64,000 bases of DNA from Streptomyces shenzhenensis (lineage in GTDB: Bacteria; Actinomycetota; Actinomycetes; Streptomycetales; Streptomycetaceae), in the NCBI RefSeq assembly GCF_021462265.1, contig NZ_JAJONF010000015.1, forward strand, positions 1-64,000, written 5' to 3'. Within the stretch, counting starts at the first letter, position 1, and every line of letters starts with the position of its first letter. The notes under the pieces are model-generated. The model made no database searches. It was not told the origin of the DNA and saw only the letters and a list, made by a program, of their open reading frames with translations. The position numbers were made by a program, and so were the translations under genes. Shown piece after piece: positions 32,983 through 41,481 of the stretch.

Positions 32983-33611
32983 ACGCGCGGCCGGAACCCA
33001 CGTCGGTGCCCGAGGAGGAGACGACCGCCCGGTCGGCCGACCGCATCCTCAGGGCGGCCGGTGAGCTGGCCAGGACCCACGGAGTGGCCGGCACGACGAT
33101 CGCGGCCGTGTGCCGGCGCTCGGGCCTGCCGGTCAGCTCGGTCTACTGGCACTTCGAGGACAAGGACGGACTCTTCGCCGAGGTGGTCCGGCACAGCTTC
33201 GCCGACTGGCTGGTGACCGTGCCCCGGTGGGAGGCCGAGGAAGGAGCGACGCTCGGGGAGGGCGTCCGCAACGTCCTGGGCGTCTCCTACCAGACCCTCG
33301 GCATGGTCCCCGACTTCATGCGCGTCGGGATGCAGGTCCTCCTGGAGAAGAACGACACCTACGCCAAGACCCGCCGCGCCTTCCTCGACTGCCGCCTCCA
33401 GGTCAAGCGGATGATCTCCGCCTGGGCGCGCCGCGTCGAGCAGAGCACGCCGGCGGACCAGGCCGACGACGTCGCCACCCTCGTCGTCGCCTTCGCCGAC
33501 GGCTCGGCCGTCGGCTCGCAGATCTACCCCGACTGGGACCCCGAGGAGTACGTCGACCTCCTGTCCGGCGTACTCGCCTGCCTCCCGCCGACGGGCAGGG
33601 CCACCAGCTGA
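32979..33611 (+). CDS. TetR family regulator 2
   Basis: 210 residues, with DNA-binding region ADRILRAAGELARTHGVAG followed by TTIAAVCRRSGLPVSSVYWHFEDKD, and a helical C-terminal domain. It shares the SSxYWHFxxKD segment and overall layout with the preceding regulator, so a tandem duplication followed by divergence. ATG 32979 overlaps the upstream stop (ATGA). Two coupled TetR paralogues might form heterodimers or sense two intermediates of the pathway; neither is proven. Last gene of the island. Confidence 0.88.
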   Translation: MNARPEPTSVPEEETTARSADRILRAAGELARTHGVAGTTIAAVCRRSGLPVSSVYWHFEDKDGLFAEVVRHSFADWLVTVPRWEAEEGATLGEGVRNVLGVSYQTLGMVPDFMRVGMQVLLEKNDTYAKTRRAFLDCRLQVKRMISAWARRVEQSTPADQADDVATLVVAFADGSAVGSQIYPDWDPEEYVDLLSGVLACLPPTGRATS

Positions 33612-33678
33612 CCAGCCGCCCCTGTCGTCGCGGCACGGGTCGTCGGGGGGTGTGCGGGGCCGGGGAGTTCTTCCCGCG

Positions 33679-34605
33679 TCATCGGTCGGCCCGCTTCCAG
33701 GCGCCGACGCCGAGCTTCCCCGTGGTCCCGAGATCCAGGCCCGGCGTGACCGTCACGGGCGCCGCGCCCGGCTTCGCCAGAACGCGGACGTAGGGCACGT
33801 TCACCGCCGTGCCCGCCTGCGTCGTGTTGCGCCAGACCAGACCGGAGAGCGCGGACTCACCGGGCTTCAGGACGAGGGGGCCCGGCGGGTCGTCGAACCC
33901 GGTTCCCGAAGCGATGGCGGCGCCGCCGCGCAGGATGCGGATGCCCTCGACGGGCTCGCGGTCGTCGTCCAGGAGGCTCAGCTCCGGGTAGCCGTCGAGC
34001 GCGTAGTCGCGCTTTCCGCAGTTCTCCAGATGGAGTCCGACGACGCGCAGGCCCATCGCGGCGTCGCCGTCGTCGGCCCACAGCCGCACCCCCGAGGAGG
34101 GACAGGCGCCCGTCTCGGCCGGGGCCTCGTCGGCGGGGACCTTGGTGACCTCGGCGACCTTCACCCGGGTCACCGGGGAAGCGCCCGGGGCGAGCACTCC
34201 GAGGTGGACGGTTCCGCTGGTGCTGCGGCCGGGCTGGACCGCGGCCACGGTCACCTTCTTGTCGGCCATGACCGCGCCGGTGTCCGTCGTGAAGTCGAAA
34301 TGCACGGTGTAGGTCATGGCTTCGTCGCCGTCGTTGGTGACCTGGTAGGCGGCGAAGACGCCGGAGTCGCCGGGCAGCGGGTCCGCGTGGACCAGGCCCA
34401 GTTGGGCGGACGGGGTCGGGGAGGCGGTCGGAATGGTGACCGAGGTGATCCGGACGCCGTCCACCGGGGGGTCGGTGACCGCGGCGCGGGGCGCCGGCCC
34501 GGCCGCGCCCACACCACCGCTCGGGTCCGCGCGCTCCGTGCCGCAGGCCGTGGCCAGCAGAAGGACGACGGCAGGGGCGAGGAGACGGGGGTGTGGTCTG
34601 CGCAT
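33679..34605 (-). CDS. DUF4232-like lipoprotein
   Basis: 308 residues. Signal peptide with lipobox LATAC (Cys about 21), then a Pro/Ala-rich spacer, a beta-rich domain (about 50-165, YQVTNDGDEAMTYTVHFDF), and a C-terminal beta-sandwich (about 168-300) that looks like DUF4232: CPSSGVRLWADDGDAAMGLRVVGLHLENCGKRDYALDGYP in outline, with a paired Cys. Membrane-anchored outside the cell; function unknown. A GTCACAGCC repeat lies in its upstream region. Confidence 0.72.
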   Translation of the reverse strand: MRRPHPRLLAPAVVLLLATACGTERADPSGGVGAAGPAPRAAVTDPPVDGVRITSVTIPTASPTPSAQLGLVHADPLPGDSGVFAAYQVTNDGDEAMTYTVHFDFTTDTGAVMADKKVTVAAVQPGRSTSGTVHLGVLAPGASPVTRVKVAEVTKVPADEAPAETGACPSSGVRLWADDGDAAMGLRVVGLHLENCGKRDYALDGYPELSLLDDDREPVEGIRILRGGAAIASGTGFDDPPGPLVLKPGESALSGLVWRNTTQAGTAVNVPYVRVLAKPGAAPVTVTPGLDLGTTGKLGVGAWKRADR

Positions 34606-34660
34606 CCGGTCACCTCATCAGGGCGATCCCCCAACGGCCGTGACGGAGGCCATAGTTCCG

Positions 34661-34680
34661 GTCACAGCCCTGTCACAGCC
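34661..34680 (-). promoter_or_regulatory. GTCACAGCC direct repeat upstream of the lipoprotein gene
   Basis: GTCACAGCC at 34661 and 34672 (11 bp apart, same orientation), 55-75 bp before the lipoprotein start at 34605. The same nonamer occurs twice before mutA. Possible activator or repressor site. Confidence 0.35.
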
Positions 34681-34704
34681 GACCGGATGCGCGACCCCGC
34701 CCGG

Positions 34705-35628
34705 TTACGGCAGCTGCGACTTGACCCGGTCGGAGATCAGCTCCAGGTGGTCCAGGTCGGAGAGATCAAGGATCTGGAGGTAGAGGCGGCGGGAGCCGAT
34801 CCCGGCGTAGCGGCCGATCTTCTCGACGACCTCGTCGGGGGTGCCGGCCAGGCCGTTGGCCTTCAGCTCGTCGACCTCCCGGCCGATCACGGCGGCGCGG
34901 CGGGCGACCTCCTGGTCGTCCTTGCCGACGCAGACCACGAGGGCGTTGGAGTACGTCAGCTCGTCCGGGCCCCGGCCGGCCGCCTCGGCGGCGGCGCGCA
35001 CCCGGCCGAACTGCCGCTCGCTGTCCTCGACCGAGGCGAACGGCATGTTGAACTCGTCGGCGTAGCGGGCGGTCAGCTTGGGGGTGCGGGTGGCGCCCTG
35101 GCCGCCGATCAGCACCGGGATGCGCGCCTGGGCGGGCTTGGGCAGCGCGGGCGAGCCGGTGAGGTCGTAGTAGGTGCCGTGGAAGTCGAAGGTGTCGCCG
35201 GGCTTGGTTCCCCAGAGTCCGGTGACGATCGCCAGCTGCTCCTCCAGACGGCCGAACTTCTCCTTCGGGAAGGGGATGCCGTACGCCTTGTGCTCCTCCT
35301 CGAACCAGCCCGCGCCGAGGCCGAGTTCGACCCGTCCGCCGGACATCTGGTCGACCTGGGCGACCTGGATGGCGAGCACGCCGGGCAGCCGGAAGGTCGC
35401 CGCGGTCATGAGGGTGCCGAGGCGGATCCGCTTGGTCTCGCGGGCGAGTCCGGCGAGGGTGATCCAGGCGTCGGTGGGGCCGGGCAGGCCGTCCACGTCA
35501 CCCATCTTCAGGTAGTGGTCGGACCGGAAGAAGGCGTCGAAACCGAGGTCCTCGGTGGCCTTGGCGACGGCGAGGAGGGTGTCGTAGCTCGCGCCCTGCT
35601 GGGGTTCGGTGAAGATACGAAGGTCCAT
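34705..35628 (-). CDS. LLM-class F420-dependent oxidoreductase
   Basis: 307-residue luciferase-like monooxygenase-fold protein of the F420-dependent group common in actinobacteria. FRSDHYLKMGDVDG, ETKRIRLGTLMTAATFRLPGV, QMSGGRVELGLGAGWFEEE and VLIGGQGATRTPKLTARYADEFN are family segments. ATG 35628 is chosen because MDLRIFTEPQQGASY starts the conserved part and GGGGGT precedes it. Monocistronic. Which reaction it catalyses cannot be told. Confidence 0.85.
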   Translation of the reverse strand: MDLRIFTEPQQGASYDTLLAVAKATEDLGFDAFFRSDHYLKMGDVDGLPGPTDAWITLAGLARETKRIRLGTLMTAATFRLPGVLAIQVAQVDQMSGGRVELGLGAGWFEEEHKAYGIPFPKEKFGRLEEQLAIVTGLWGTKPGDTFDFHGTYYDLTGSPALPKPAQARIPVLIGGQGATRTPKLTARYADEFNMPFASVEDSERQFGRVRAAAEAAGRGPDELTYSNALVVCVGKDDQEVARRAAVIGREVDELKANGLAGTPDEVVEKIGRYAGIGSRRLYLQILDLSDLDHLELISDRVKSQLP

Positions 35629-35810
35629 ACCCCCATCCTGCACGGCCCCCGCCCCGTCGGCCGCATCGGCATCGCCCGGCACGGACATCCGCCCTCGGGT
35701 GAATGCCGTCAGCCGTGGGTCCACGGGGCGGTCACCGGCGGCCGCGGTGATCGTCGGGTGATCCGCGACGGCCCCGAGGGAAGAGGCCGGCCTCGCCCAG
35801 GAGACACCAC

Positions 35811-35978
35811 CTAGTGCTGCGACCGGAAAGGTTCACCGGCTCGCGACGCCCGGCACGGCACCTCGCCGCGTTGTCGCATCACCCGAGTACATCCAGTACG
35901 AGGGCGATACTCCGCCTTGCGATGCACCGCACCGGACGCCGCGAGCTTTCCGGCAAACCTTTCCGGTCACAGCACTAG
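35811..35978. repeat. 168-bp palindromic MITE-like element
   Basis: The ends CTAGTGCTG-N2-ACCGGAAAGGTT (from 35811) and AACCTTTCCGGT-N-ACAGCACTAG (to 35978) are near-perfect inverted repeats, bounded by CTAG on both sides. The interior is also largely self-complementary (CTCGCGACGCCCGG near the left, CCGGACGCCGCGAG near the right; CATCACCC/GGGCGAT around the centre). No coding capacity. It supplies the stop codon of the leftward gene that follows. Probably a non-autonomous, transposase-mobilised element or a chromosomal repeat family. Confidence 0.75.
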
Positions 35979-36433
35979 CCGTCGCGGACCTCCTCCCGGG
36001 CCGCCAGCTTGCGGAGCATCTCCAGCACCCTGTCCCGGGACTCGTCGGCCGCGTCGATGGCCTCCATGCACTGCCAGTACACCCCTTCGTCGGCCGCGGC
36101 GCTGGCCATGCCGACCAGCGCGATGCCGACCTCACCCAGGAGACCGCCGAGGCCCAGCAGGGTCTGGCGGGCGTCGTCCAGTTCGGTGAGCTGGGCGGCG
36201 CGCAGGGTGCCGGGGTCCAGGTCGGGGGTGCCGAGCACGCCGCAGCCCCGGCCCGCCAGCTCGGTCAGGCCGAGGGCCTCGCCGCGCAGCTCGGGCGGGC
36301 CGGAGACGGCCAGCCTGCTGCCGATCGCCTGGGCCAGGGCCTGGGCCTGCCACACCTCGGTCATCATCTCCGCGACGCCCGCGCCACGCGCCAGCGCCCG
36401 CCTGCTCACCCCTATGAGCCGCATCGCGTCCAT
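35975..36433 (-). CDS. Conserved-looking hypothetical protein (DUF6099-like?)
   Basis: 152 residues, mostly helical, no signal peptide. MRLIGVSRRALARGAGVAEMMTEVWQAQALAQAIGSRLAV at the start (in outline) recalls the Streptomyces DUF6099 family, but I am not certain. Starts at 36433 or 36424 are both possible. Its TAG stop lies in the terminal repeat of the MITE-like element, so insertion probably trimmed or replaced the original C-terminus after AAREEVRDG. Function unknown. Confidence 0.55.
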   Translation of the reverse strand: MDAMRLIGVSRRALARGAGVAEMMTEVWQAQALAQAIGSRLAVSGPPELRGEALGLTELAGRGCGVLGTPDLDPGTLRAAQLTELDDARQTLLGLGGLLGEVGIALVGMASAAADEGVYWQCMEAIDAADESRDRVLEMLRKLAAREEVRDG

Positions 36434-36581
36434 CCGTCGCCCCGTCTTCGTCCGTTCGAACTGCCTTGCCGCGCTCAGTAGTTCACTACCCAGAGTGAGT
36501 GTTCCCGAGACGTCGAGCCAGAGTAAGACGGAAATCTGTGGACAACGATTCGGATTCGGGCGGGATTTCAACTACCCAGTG

Positions 36582-36956
36582 TTAATTCGGAGGGTCGCAT
36601 TCTCCGCCCTGGTCCGTCCCCGGGCCGCCAGGCGGCGGAAAGCGCTTCTCGTTGCGGTCGATCTTGGCGTTCAGCGCGGCCAGCGGATCGATGCCCAGGA
36701 CCTCGCAGAGCTGGAGGAGATAGGCGAGGACGTCGGCGACCTCGTCCGTGACCCGGTGCGCGGTGCCGGGGTCGGCCATCACCCGGGACGACTCCTCCGG
36801 GGTCAACCACTGGAAGATCTCCAGCAGTTCGGAGGCCTCCACGCTCAGGGCGGCCACCAGGTTCTTGGGGGTGTGGTACTGCCGCCAGTCGCGGGCAGCG
36901 GCGAACTCGGCCAGCCGGCGCTGGAGTTTCGCCACGTCGAGGGGTTCGTCGGTCAC
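36582..36956 (-). CDS. MazG-like nucleotide pyrophosphohydrolase
   Basis: 124 residues, single-domain MazG/iMazG type. FAAARDWRQYHTPKNLV, the metal-binding EASELLEIFQW (ExxE), and DEVADVLAYLLQL (ExxD) followed by KIDRNEKRFP are the hallmark of small house-cleaning (d)NTP pyrophosphatases. Starts at GTG 36956, overlapping the stop of the AAA ATPase gene by 4 bp, so the two are coupled. The C-terminal tail is Gly/Pro-rich. Confidence 0.85.
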   Translation of the reverse strand: MTDEPLDVAKLQRRLAEFAAARDWRQYHTPKNLVAALSVEASELLEIFQWLTPEESSRVMADPGTAHRVTDEVADVLAYLLQLCEVLGIDPLAALNAKIDRNEKRFPPPGGPGTDQGGECDPPN

Positions 36957-38344
36957 GCGTCCAGGTGTACCACCGTGACCGCCTCCGCTCCGCCGGCCCA
37001 CGAGGCGTCGCTCACCGCGCCGACGAGGCGGATGTGGCCGCGTTCGCCCATCCGGACGGCGGTGCGCAGGAGTTGGGTGCGCTGGTGGGGGTCGAGGCAG
37101 CGGTCGAAGCCGTCGGCGAGCACGGTGAGACCGCGCATGGCGTCGGGAACCTCGCCGGGGGCGTCGACCGCGAGGACGCCGGGGCCGGTGAAGAGGACCA
37201 GGGCGAGGGCGAGGTAGCGCAGTTCGCCGTCGCCGAGCCGCTCCAGCTCGGTGCGGTGGCCGTCGCCGCGGTCCAGCAGTGCCCGTACCGTGCCGTCGCC
37301 GAGCGGTTCGGCGAGCAGGTCGGCCACGGGGCCGGCGCAGCCGGTGCGCACCGCGTCGACGAGCTGGGCGTGCCGGCGGCCGCACTCTGAGCGGGTGCGC
37401 CACACGACGTCGGCGAGGTTGTCGCAGCCGCGCAGCAGCCGTCCGGAGCCGGTGAGAACGGGGGTGCGCATCCCCTCGGGCCGGGGGTCGCACGGGAAGA
37501 CCGACCGCAGGGCGACGACCATCTGCTCGGCGGCGGCGAGGACCTGTCGCTGGCCGTCCGTCTTCCCGGCGACGCGCAGCGGCAGCAGGGCGGTGCCGAG
37601 GCGGTCGTCGGGAAGCGGGGCCCGGGTCACCGGCGCGGAGCCGGCGGTGTGCCAGGCGGCCTGTACGGCCGGCCGGCCCGGGTCACGCAGCGCGGTCTCC
37701 AGGAGCACCAGCCCACCGGCGGTCAACCGCTCGCCGACGACGCGCAGTTCGGGTTCGGCCTGTACGGCGACGTCGAGCCGCACGGGGCCCTCGGCGCCGT
37801 CCGCCGTACATCCGATACGGAAGCCCCGCCGCCGCTGCGCGTCGGGCCGGGCCCGCTCCGGCACCAGCGCGCCCGGGTCCGGGAACACCTCCGCGAGCGC
37901 GGCCCCGCCCCCGAGCCGCGCGAGCGCCTCGTAGGCCGCGAGCACCGCGCTCTTCCCGCTCCCGCTGGGCCCGGCGAACAGCGTGACCCGCCCGACGGGA
38001 AAGCTCGCGCCACGATGCCGGGCGAACGCGGAGAGCCGCAGCTCGGTGACGCGGGGACGCGGGTCCCGACGGTGCGCGGGAGCGGATGCCGGCGCACCGG
38101 CCGACGCCCCTTCCCGACCACCCGAGCGAGCAGACGAAACCACCTCCGGCAACCGACCCGACGCACCCGAGCCCGACCGGCGGGAGCCCTCGGGCGGCGG
38201 GCCGTCGGTTCCCGTCGGCGCGCTCGGCGGCGCCGACGGCATCGCGTCTTCGGGCGACGGCGGCGGGGCCGGGGTGTCGCCCGGGGCGGAACGAGCGGAA
38301 GGAGCAGCAGGGCGGGACGCGGACGAGGCGGAGGGCACGGGCAT
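36953..38344 (-). CDS. AAA ATPase (ABC/SMC-like AAA_21 type)
   Basis: 463 residues. The first ~95 residues are disordered, Pro/Ser/Ala/Gly-rich. From about 97 (RVTELRLSAFARHRG) follows an AAA_21-like ATPase core with Walker A AGPSGSGKS (about 126-134), a helical insert, the signature-like LGDGELRYLALALVLF, Walker B-like GVLAVDAPGE, and a C-terminal D/H-loop region. Such predicted ATPases usually work with a partner; here the only coupled gene is MazG-like. ATG 38344 has GGAGG 14 bp upstream; a later ATG at about residue 35 is possible. Confidence 0.72.
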   Translation of the reverse strand: MPVPSASSASRPAAPSARSAPGDTPAPPPSPEDAMPSAPPSAPTGTDGPPPEGSRRSGSGASGRLPEVVSSARSGGREGASAGAPASAPAHRRDPRPRVTELRLSAFARHRGASFPVGRVTLFAGPSGSGKSAVLAAYEALARLGGGAALAEVFPDPGALVPERARPDAQRRRGFRIGCTADGAEGPVRLDVAVQAEPELRVVGERLTAGGLVLLETALRDPGRPAVQAAWHTAGSAPVTRAPLPDDRLGTALLPLRVAGKTDGQRQVLAAAEQMVVALRSVFPCDPRPEGMRTPVLTGSGRLLRGCDNLADVVWRTRSECGRRHAQLVDAVRTGCAGPVADLLAEPLGDGTVRALLDRGDGHRTELERLGDGELRYLALALVLFTGPGVLAVDAPGEVPDAMRGLTVLADGFDRCLDPHQRTQLLRTAVRMGERGHIRLVGAVSDASWAGGAEAVTVVHLDA

Positions 38345-38448
38345 GGCCGGACCGTAGGCCTCCGGTCGCGCGGCGAACCGTTCCGCCGTCGGGATCTTCC
38401 TACGATCGAGGGACGCCCGGTGGTCCGGTCCCCGGCCGAGCGGGCCCC

Positions 38449-38838
38449 TCAGCCCCCCGACACCCCCGCCCCCTCCATCAGCCCGCTGACCTCCGTGCCC
38501 GGCGGGGTGAGCAGGAAGACGTTGCGGTCGACGCGGTGCATTCCGCTGGCCAGGCCGAAGACCACGCCCGTACTGAAGTCGAGGACACGCTTGGCGACCT
38601 CCGTCTCGGCACCGGTCAGGTCGAGCAGGACCGGTATGCCGGCCATCAGCGTCTCGGCGACGTCACGGGCGTCGGCGAAGACATTGACCCGCAGGACGAC
38701 GAAACGGCGGCGCGTCTCGGTCTCCGCGTCCGGCAGCGCACGGTGGCCCACCGCCGACGGCCACGCGTCGCGGCCCCGCAGCGGTACGACCTGGGCGAGC
38801 CCCTCCCACTGTTCATCGGTGACGTCGTAACGGCTCAC
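38449..38838 (-). CDS. SepF-family protein (SepF paralogue)
   Basis: 129 residues, compact SepF domain without the longer N-terminal linker of the main divisome SepF. FVVLRVNVFADARDVAETLMAGIPVLLDL and DFSTGVVFGLASGMHRVDRNVFLLTP (in outline) are the conserved beta-sheet and alpha2 regions. There is no N-terminal amphipathic membrane-targeting helix; the N-terminus reads MSRYDVTDEQWEGLAQV. Streptomycetes encode extra SepF-like proteins that tune FtsZ assembly, and this fits them rather than the one beside ftsZ. GTG 38838 follows GGGGGAG. Monocistronic. Confidence 0.8.
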   Translation of the reverse strand: MSRYDVTDEQWEGLAQVVPLRGRDAWPSAVGHRALPDAETETRRRFVVLRVNVFADARDVAETLMAGIPVLLDLTGAETEVAKRVLDFSTGVVFGLASGMHRVDRNVFLLTPPGTEVSGLMEGAGVSGG

Positions 38839-39037
38839 CGGCTCCCCCCGACCTGACTCGCACTCGTTGCCTGCACCAGCCAATTCTTACGCCAAGTCAC
38901 CCGTTCGGCCCAACAGCGACACGGTGCGCGAACGTTTCCGGTCGCCCGCGCACGAAAGAAGTGATCTTGCCGATATTCAGGCGATTGACGCGCATTAGGG
39001 GCTTCTTACCGCCCTCACACCGGACTCTTCTCCTTCT

Positions 39038-40828
39038 GTGACGCCTCGCTCACCGCCCGCGAATACCGTCCGATCCGTGCACTTGGCAGAAAAACAACAG
39101 GTGACACCCGACCGGCGGACACAGTCGGCGGTGTCCGCCGCTCCGGGCGATGCCGGAGCCCCCCTTCCCTGGCACCGCGTCCTGACCCTCCTCGCCGACA
39201 TCGGTCTGTTCATCGGGACCCGGTCGGTGTGGACCCAGGCGGCGACGCACCACCTGGTCCTGGCGGCCCTGATCTCCGTCTGCTACGTGTCGATCCTGGT
39301 GACCGGCGTACTGGCGCTGACGGTCCGCGGCACCCGCTCACTGGCCCGCCTCGACCTGGTGGTCCTGGTCACGGCGGTGACGCTCGCGCTGTGCGCCTGG
39401 GCCCTGAACCACAGCGGCGGCGACGAGGCGGCCCTCACCACCCAGGCCGCCAAGGAACTGGTCGCCGGCCACCCCGTCTACGGCCAGGCCTGGCCCTGGC
39501 TGTTCCACAGCAAGGGCGTCGCCCTCACGCCGACCATAGGCGGCGGGTACGACTACACCTACGGCTACCCCCCGCTGGCCCCGCTGCTGACCGCCCCGCT
39601 GCTGTGGCTCGGCCACCACGGCGCCCCGGCGACGGCGGCGTGCACCGGCGCGCTGATCGCCGGCACGGTCGCGCTGTGGCGGATGCTCCCGGTGCCGTGG
39701 CGGTCGGCGGCGACGCTGGCCTGCCTGGCCTTCGGCTTCCTGCCCGCGTACGCCCGGGTCGGCTACCCGGCGGTCATCGCCCTGGCGCTGCTGATCCCGG
39801 TGGCGGTGCGCTGGCCGCGGATCGGGCAGGGCGGCCGGCTGGGCACGGCCGGGATCGCGCGGGCGGCGTGCCTGGGGGCCGCCTGCGCCGCGCAGCAGCT
39901 GCCGTGGTTCGTCACGCCGTTCCTGCTGGCCGGGATCTACGCGGTGCGGCGCGGGGAGCTCGGCGGCCGGGCCGCCGCTCTGGTGGTCCTGCGGGTGGCC
40001 GGCGTGGCCGTCACGGTCTGGCTGCTGATCAACACGTACTTCATCGTGTCCGAGGGAGGCCGCTGGCTCCGCGGGATCGCGCTGCCGCTGATCCAGGACG
40101 CCGTGGTGCACGGTCAGGGCCTGGTGGGCATCACCCTCTACTACACGAACGGCAGCGACCGGATCGACTGGTACTCGCACGCGAGCATGCTCCTCGCGGC
40201 GGCCCTGCTGGCCCTGTTCGTGCTGTTCGTACGGCGGCTCGGACCGGCGGCGACCGTGCTGCCGTGGCTCGCCTTCTTCCTGGCGACCCGCTCCCAGGAC
40301 GGCTACTACCTGCTGATGACCCCGCTGTGGCTGGCGGCGGCCGTCACCGTTCCGCTGTCGGAGTTCCAGCGGGCCTGGCAGCCGCGTCCGGCCCCGCTGA
40401 CCGGCCCCCGCCGCCGTCCCGCCCTGATCGCGACGGTTGTCCTGCTGCTCACCCCGGCGCTGGTGAGCGCGGGGCTCGCGGTGTCCGGCAAGCCACCGCT
40501 GCGGATGGAGATCACCGCCCTGCGGCGCGCCAGGCACCATCCCTCGGTGGTCCGGGAGATGACGCTGAAGGTGGTCAACACGGGGAGCGTGCCGCTCACT
40601 CCGCACTACACGCTGACCACCGGCCAGGGCATGAGCATGTACTGGCTTCGGGTGCGGGGTCCGGCGACGATTCCCGGGCACGGCACGGCGAGTGTCGAAC
40701 TCAAGCCGGCGAACGGCCGGTTCGGCATCCCCGCCAAGCCGAGCACCCGGATCCGGCTGCGCGCCTTCACGGCGGATCCGCAGACGTTGTCCAGCCAGGA
40801 CGTCAAACTCCGGCGCACGGTCCGCTAG
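39038..40828 (+). CDS. Polytopic membrane protein, GT-C glycosyltransferase-like
   Basis: About 596 residues with roughly 10-12 transmembrane helices, from RVLTLLADIGLFIG to about residue 480, and a beta-rich soluble C-terminal domain outside the membrane. An early acidic pair GGDEAALTTQAAKELVAGHP, a YDYTYGYPP segment and the general pattern resemble polyprenol-phosphate sugar mannosyl/arabinosyltransferases (GT87 or similar), but no diagnostic motif was certain. GTG 39038 lacks a ribosome site; GTGs at 39077 and 39101 are alternatives. Monocistronic. Role in envelope glycosylation is a guess. Confidence 0.6.
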   Translation: MTPRSPPANTVRSVHLAEKQQVTPDRRTQSAVSAAPGDAGAPLPWHRVLTLLADIGLFIGTRSVWTQAATHHLVLAALISVCYVSILVTGVLALTVRGTRSLARLDLVVLVTAVTLALCAWALNHSGGDEAALTTQAAKELVAGHPVYGQAWPWLFHSKGVALTPTIGGGYDYTYGYPPLAPLLTAPLLWLGHHGAPATAACTGALIAGTVALWRMLPVPWRSAATLACLAFGFLPAYARVGYPAVIALALLIPVAVRWPRIGQGGRLGTAGIARAACLGAACAAQQLPWFVTPFLLAGIYAVRRGELGGRAAALVVLRVAGVAVTVWLLINTYFIVSEGGRWLRGIALPLIQDAVVHGQGLVGITLYYTNGSDRIDWYSHASMLLAAALLALFVLFVRRLGPAATVLPWLAFFLATRSQDGYYLLMTPLWLAAAVTVPLSEFQRAWQPRPAPLTGPRRRPALIATVVLLLTPALVSAGLAVSGKPPLRMEITALRRARHHPSVVREMTLKVVNTGSVPLTPHYTLTTGQGMSMYWLRVRGPATIPGHGTASVELKPANGRFGIPAKPSTRIRLRAFTADPQTLSSQDVKLRRTVR

Positions 40829-40838
40829 GCCGCAGGCC

Positions 40839-40921
40839 GGGCCGTCAGGCGGCCGGGCCGTCAGGGCGGCCGGGCCGTCAGGGCGGCCGGGCCGTCAGGG
40901 CGGCCGGGCCGTCAGGCCGCC
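40839..40921. repeat. Five-copy 17-bp tandem repeat between convergent genes
   Basis: Unit GGGCCGTCAGGGCGGCC, starting at 40839 (16-bp variant), 40855, 40872, 40889 and 40906. The stop codon of the leftward YceI gene lies in the last copy. May fold into GC hairpins and act as a terminator. Confidence 0.85.
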
Positions 40922-41427
40922 GCGCGGATGAAGCGCAGGGTGGCGGTGACGGTGGTCGGGCCGCCCATCATGCCCATCTGGTTGAGCGTGAGGCCGAACT
41001 CCTCGCGCACCACCGTGAACTCCGCCTCCAGCGTCAGCCCGTCGGCGTCCGCCGGGACAAGCTTCGCGGTGACCTGCTGGGGCCTGCTGACGCCCCGGAC
41101 GGTCAGCTGACCGTCGACCCGCACGGCGTCGCCCGCGCCCCGCTCGGCACCGCGCACCGCGAAGGTGATCTCCGGGTGGTTGGCGACGTCGAAGAAGTGG
41201 GCCGAACGCAGGTGCTCGTCGCGCTTCTTGTTCTTCGTGTCGAGCGAGGCCGCGTCGAGCACCAGGGTGCCGGTGGCGGTGCCGTCGGCGGACACCTCGC
41301 CCCGGCCGGTGACCCCCGTGAAGGTGCCCTTGACGGTGACCAGGCCCCAGAAGGTCTTGTGCCGGACGGCGACGGCGGAAGCGGTCGGGTCGAGCTGCCA
41401 GAGGCCGGTTTCCACGGTGACGGTCAT
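40912..41427 (-). CDS. YceI-family lipid-binding protein
   Basis: 171 residues, YceI lipocalin-like barrel that binds isoprenoid chains. W-QLDPTASAVAVRHKTFWGLVTVKGTF start, then HFFDVANHPEITF and NQMGMMGGPTTVTATLRF at the end. No signal peptide, so cytoplasmic here. ATG 41427 is preferred over 41445 because of GGAG 8 bp upstream. Divergent from a MarR gene with two identical operators between them, so most likely repressed by it. The promoter is -35 TTGTCC, 17 bp, -10 TAGCGT. Confidence 0.85.
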   Translation of the reverse strand: MTVTVETGLWQLDPTASAVAVRHKTFWGLVTVKGTFTGVTGRGEVSADGTATGTLVLDAASLDTKNKKRDEHLRSAHFFDVANHPEITFAVRGAERGAGDAVRVDGQLTVRGVSRPQQVTAKLVPADADGLTLEAEFTVVREEFGLTLNQMGMMGGPTTVTATLRFIRAAA

Positions 41428-41451
41428 GGCCGTGCTCCGATCCATTGATGG

Positions 41452-41463
41452 TCCAAATTTGGA
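41452..41463. promoter_or_regulatory. MarR-type operator, YceI side
   Basis: Perfect 12-bp palindrome TCCAAATTTGGA, identical to the site at 41496. It lies just upstream of the YceI start, downstream of its promoter. Confidence 0.75.
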
Positions 41464-41481
41464 TGACTGCGGTACGGCTGC

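Noticed and set aside
35811..35978. Stem-loop near 35.9 kb as a simple terminator
   Set aside because: Too long, with mobile-element-type ends bounded by CTAG and no T tract. Better read as a repeat element.
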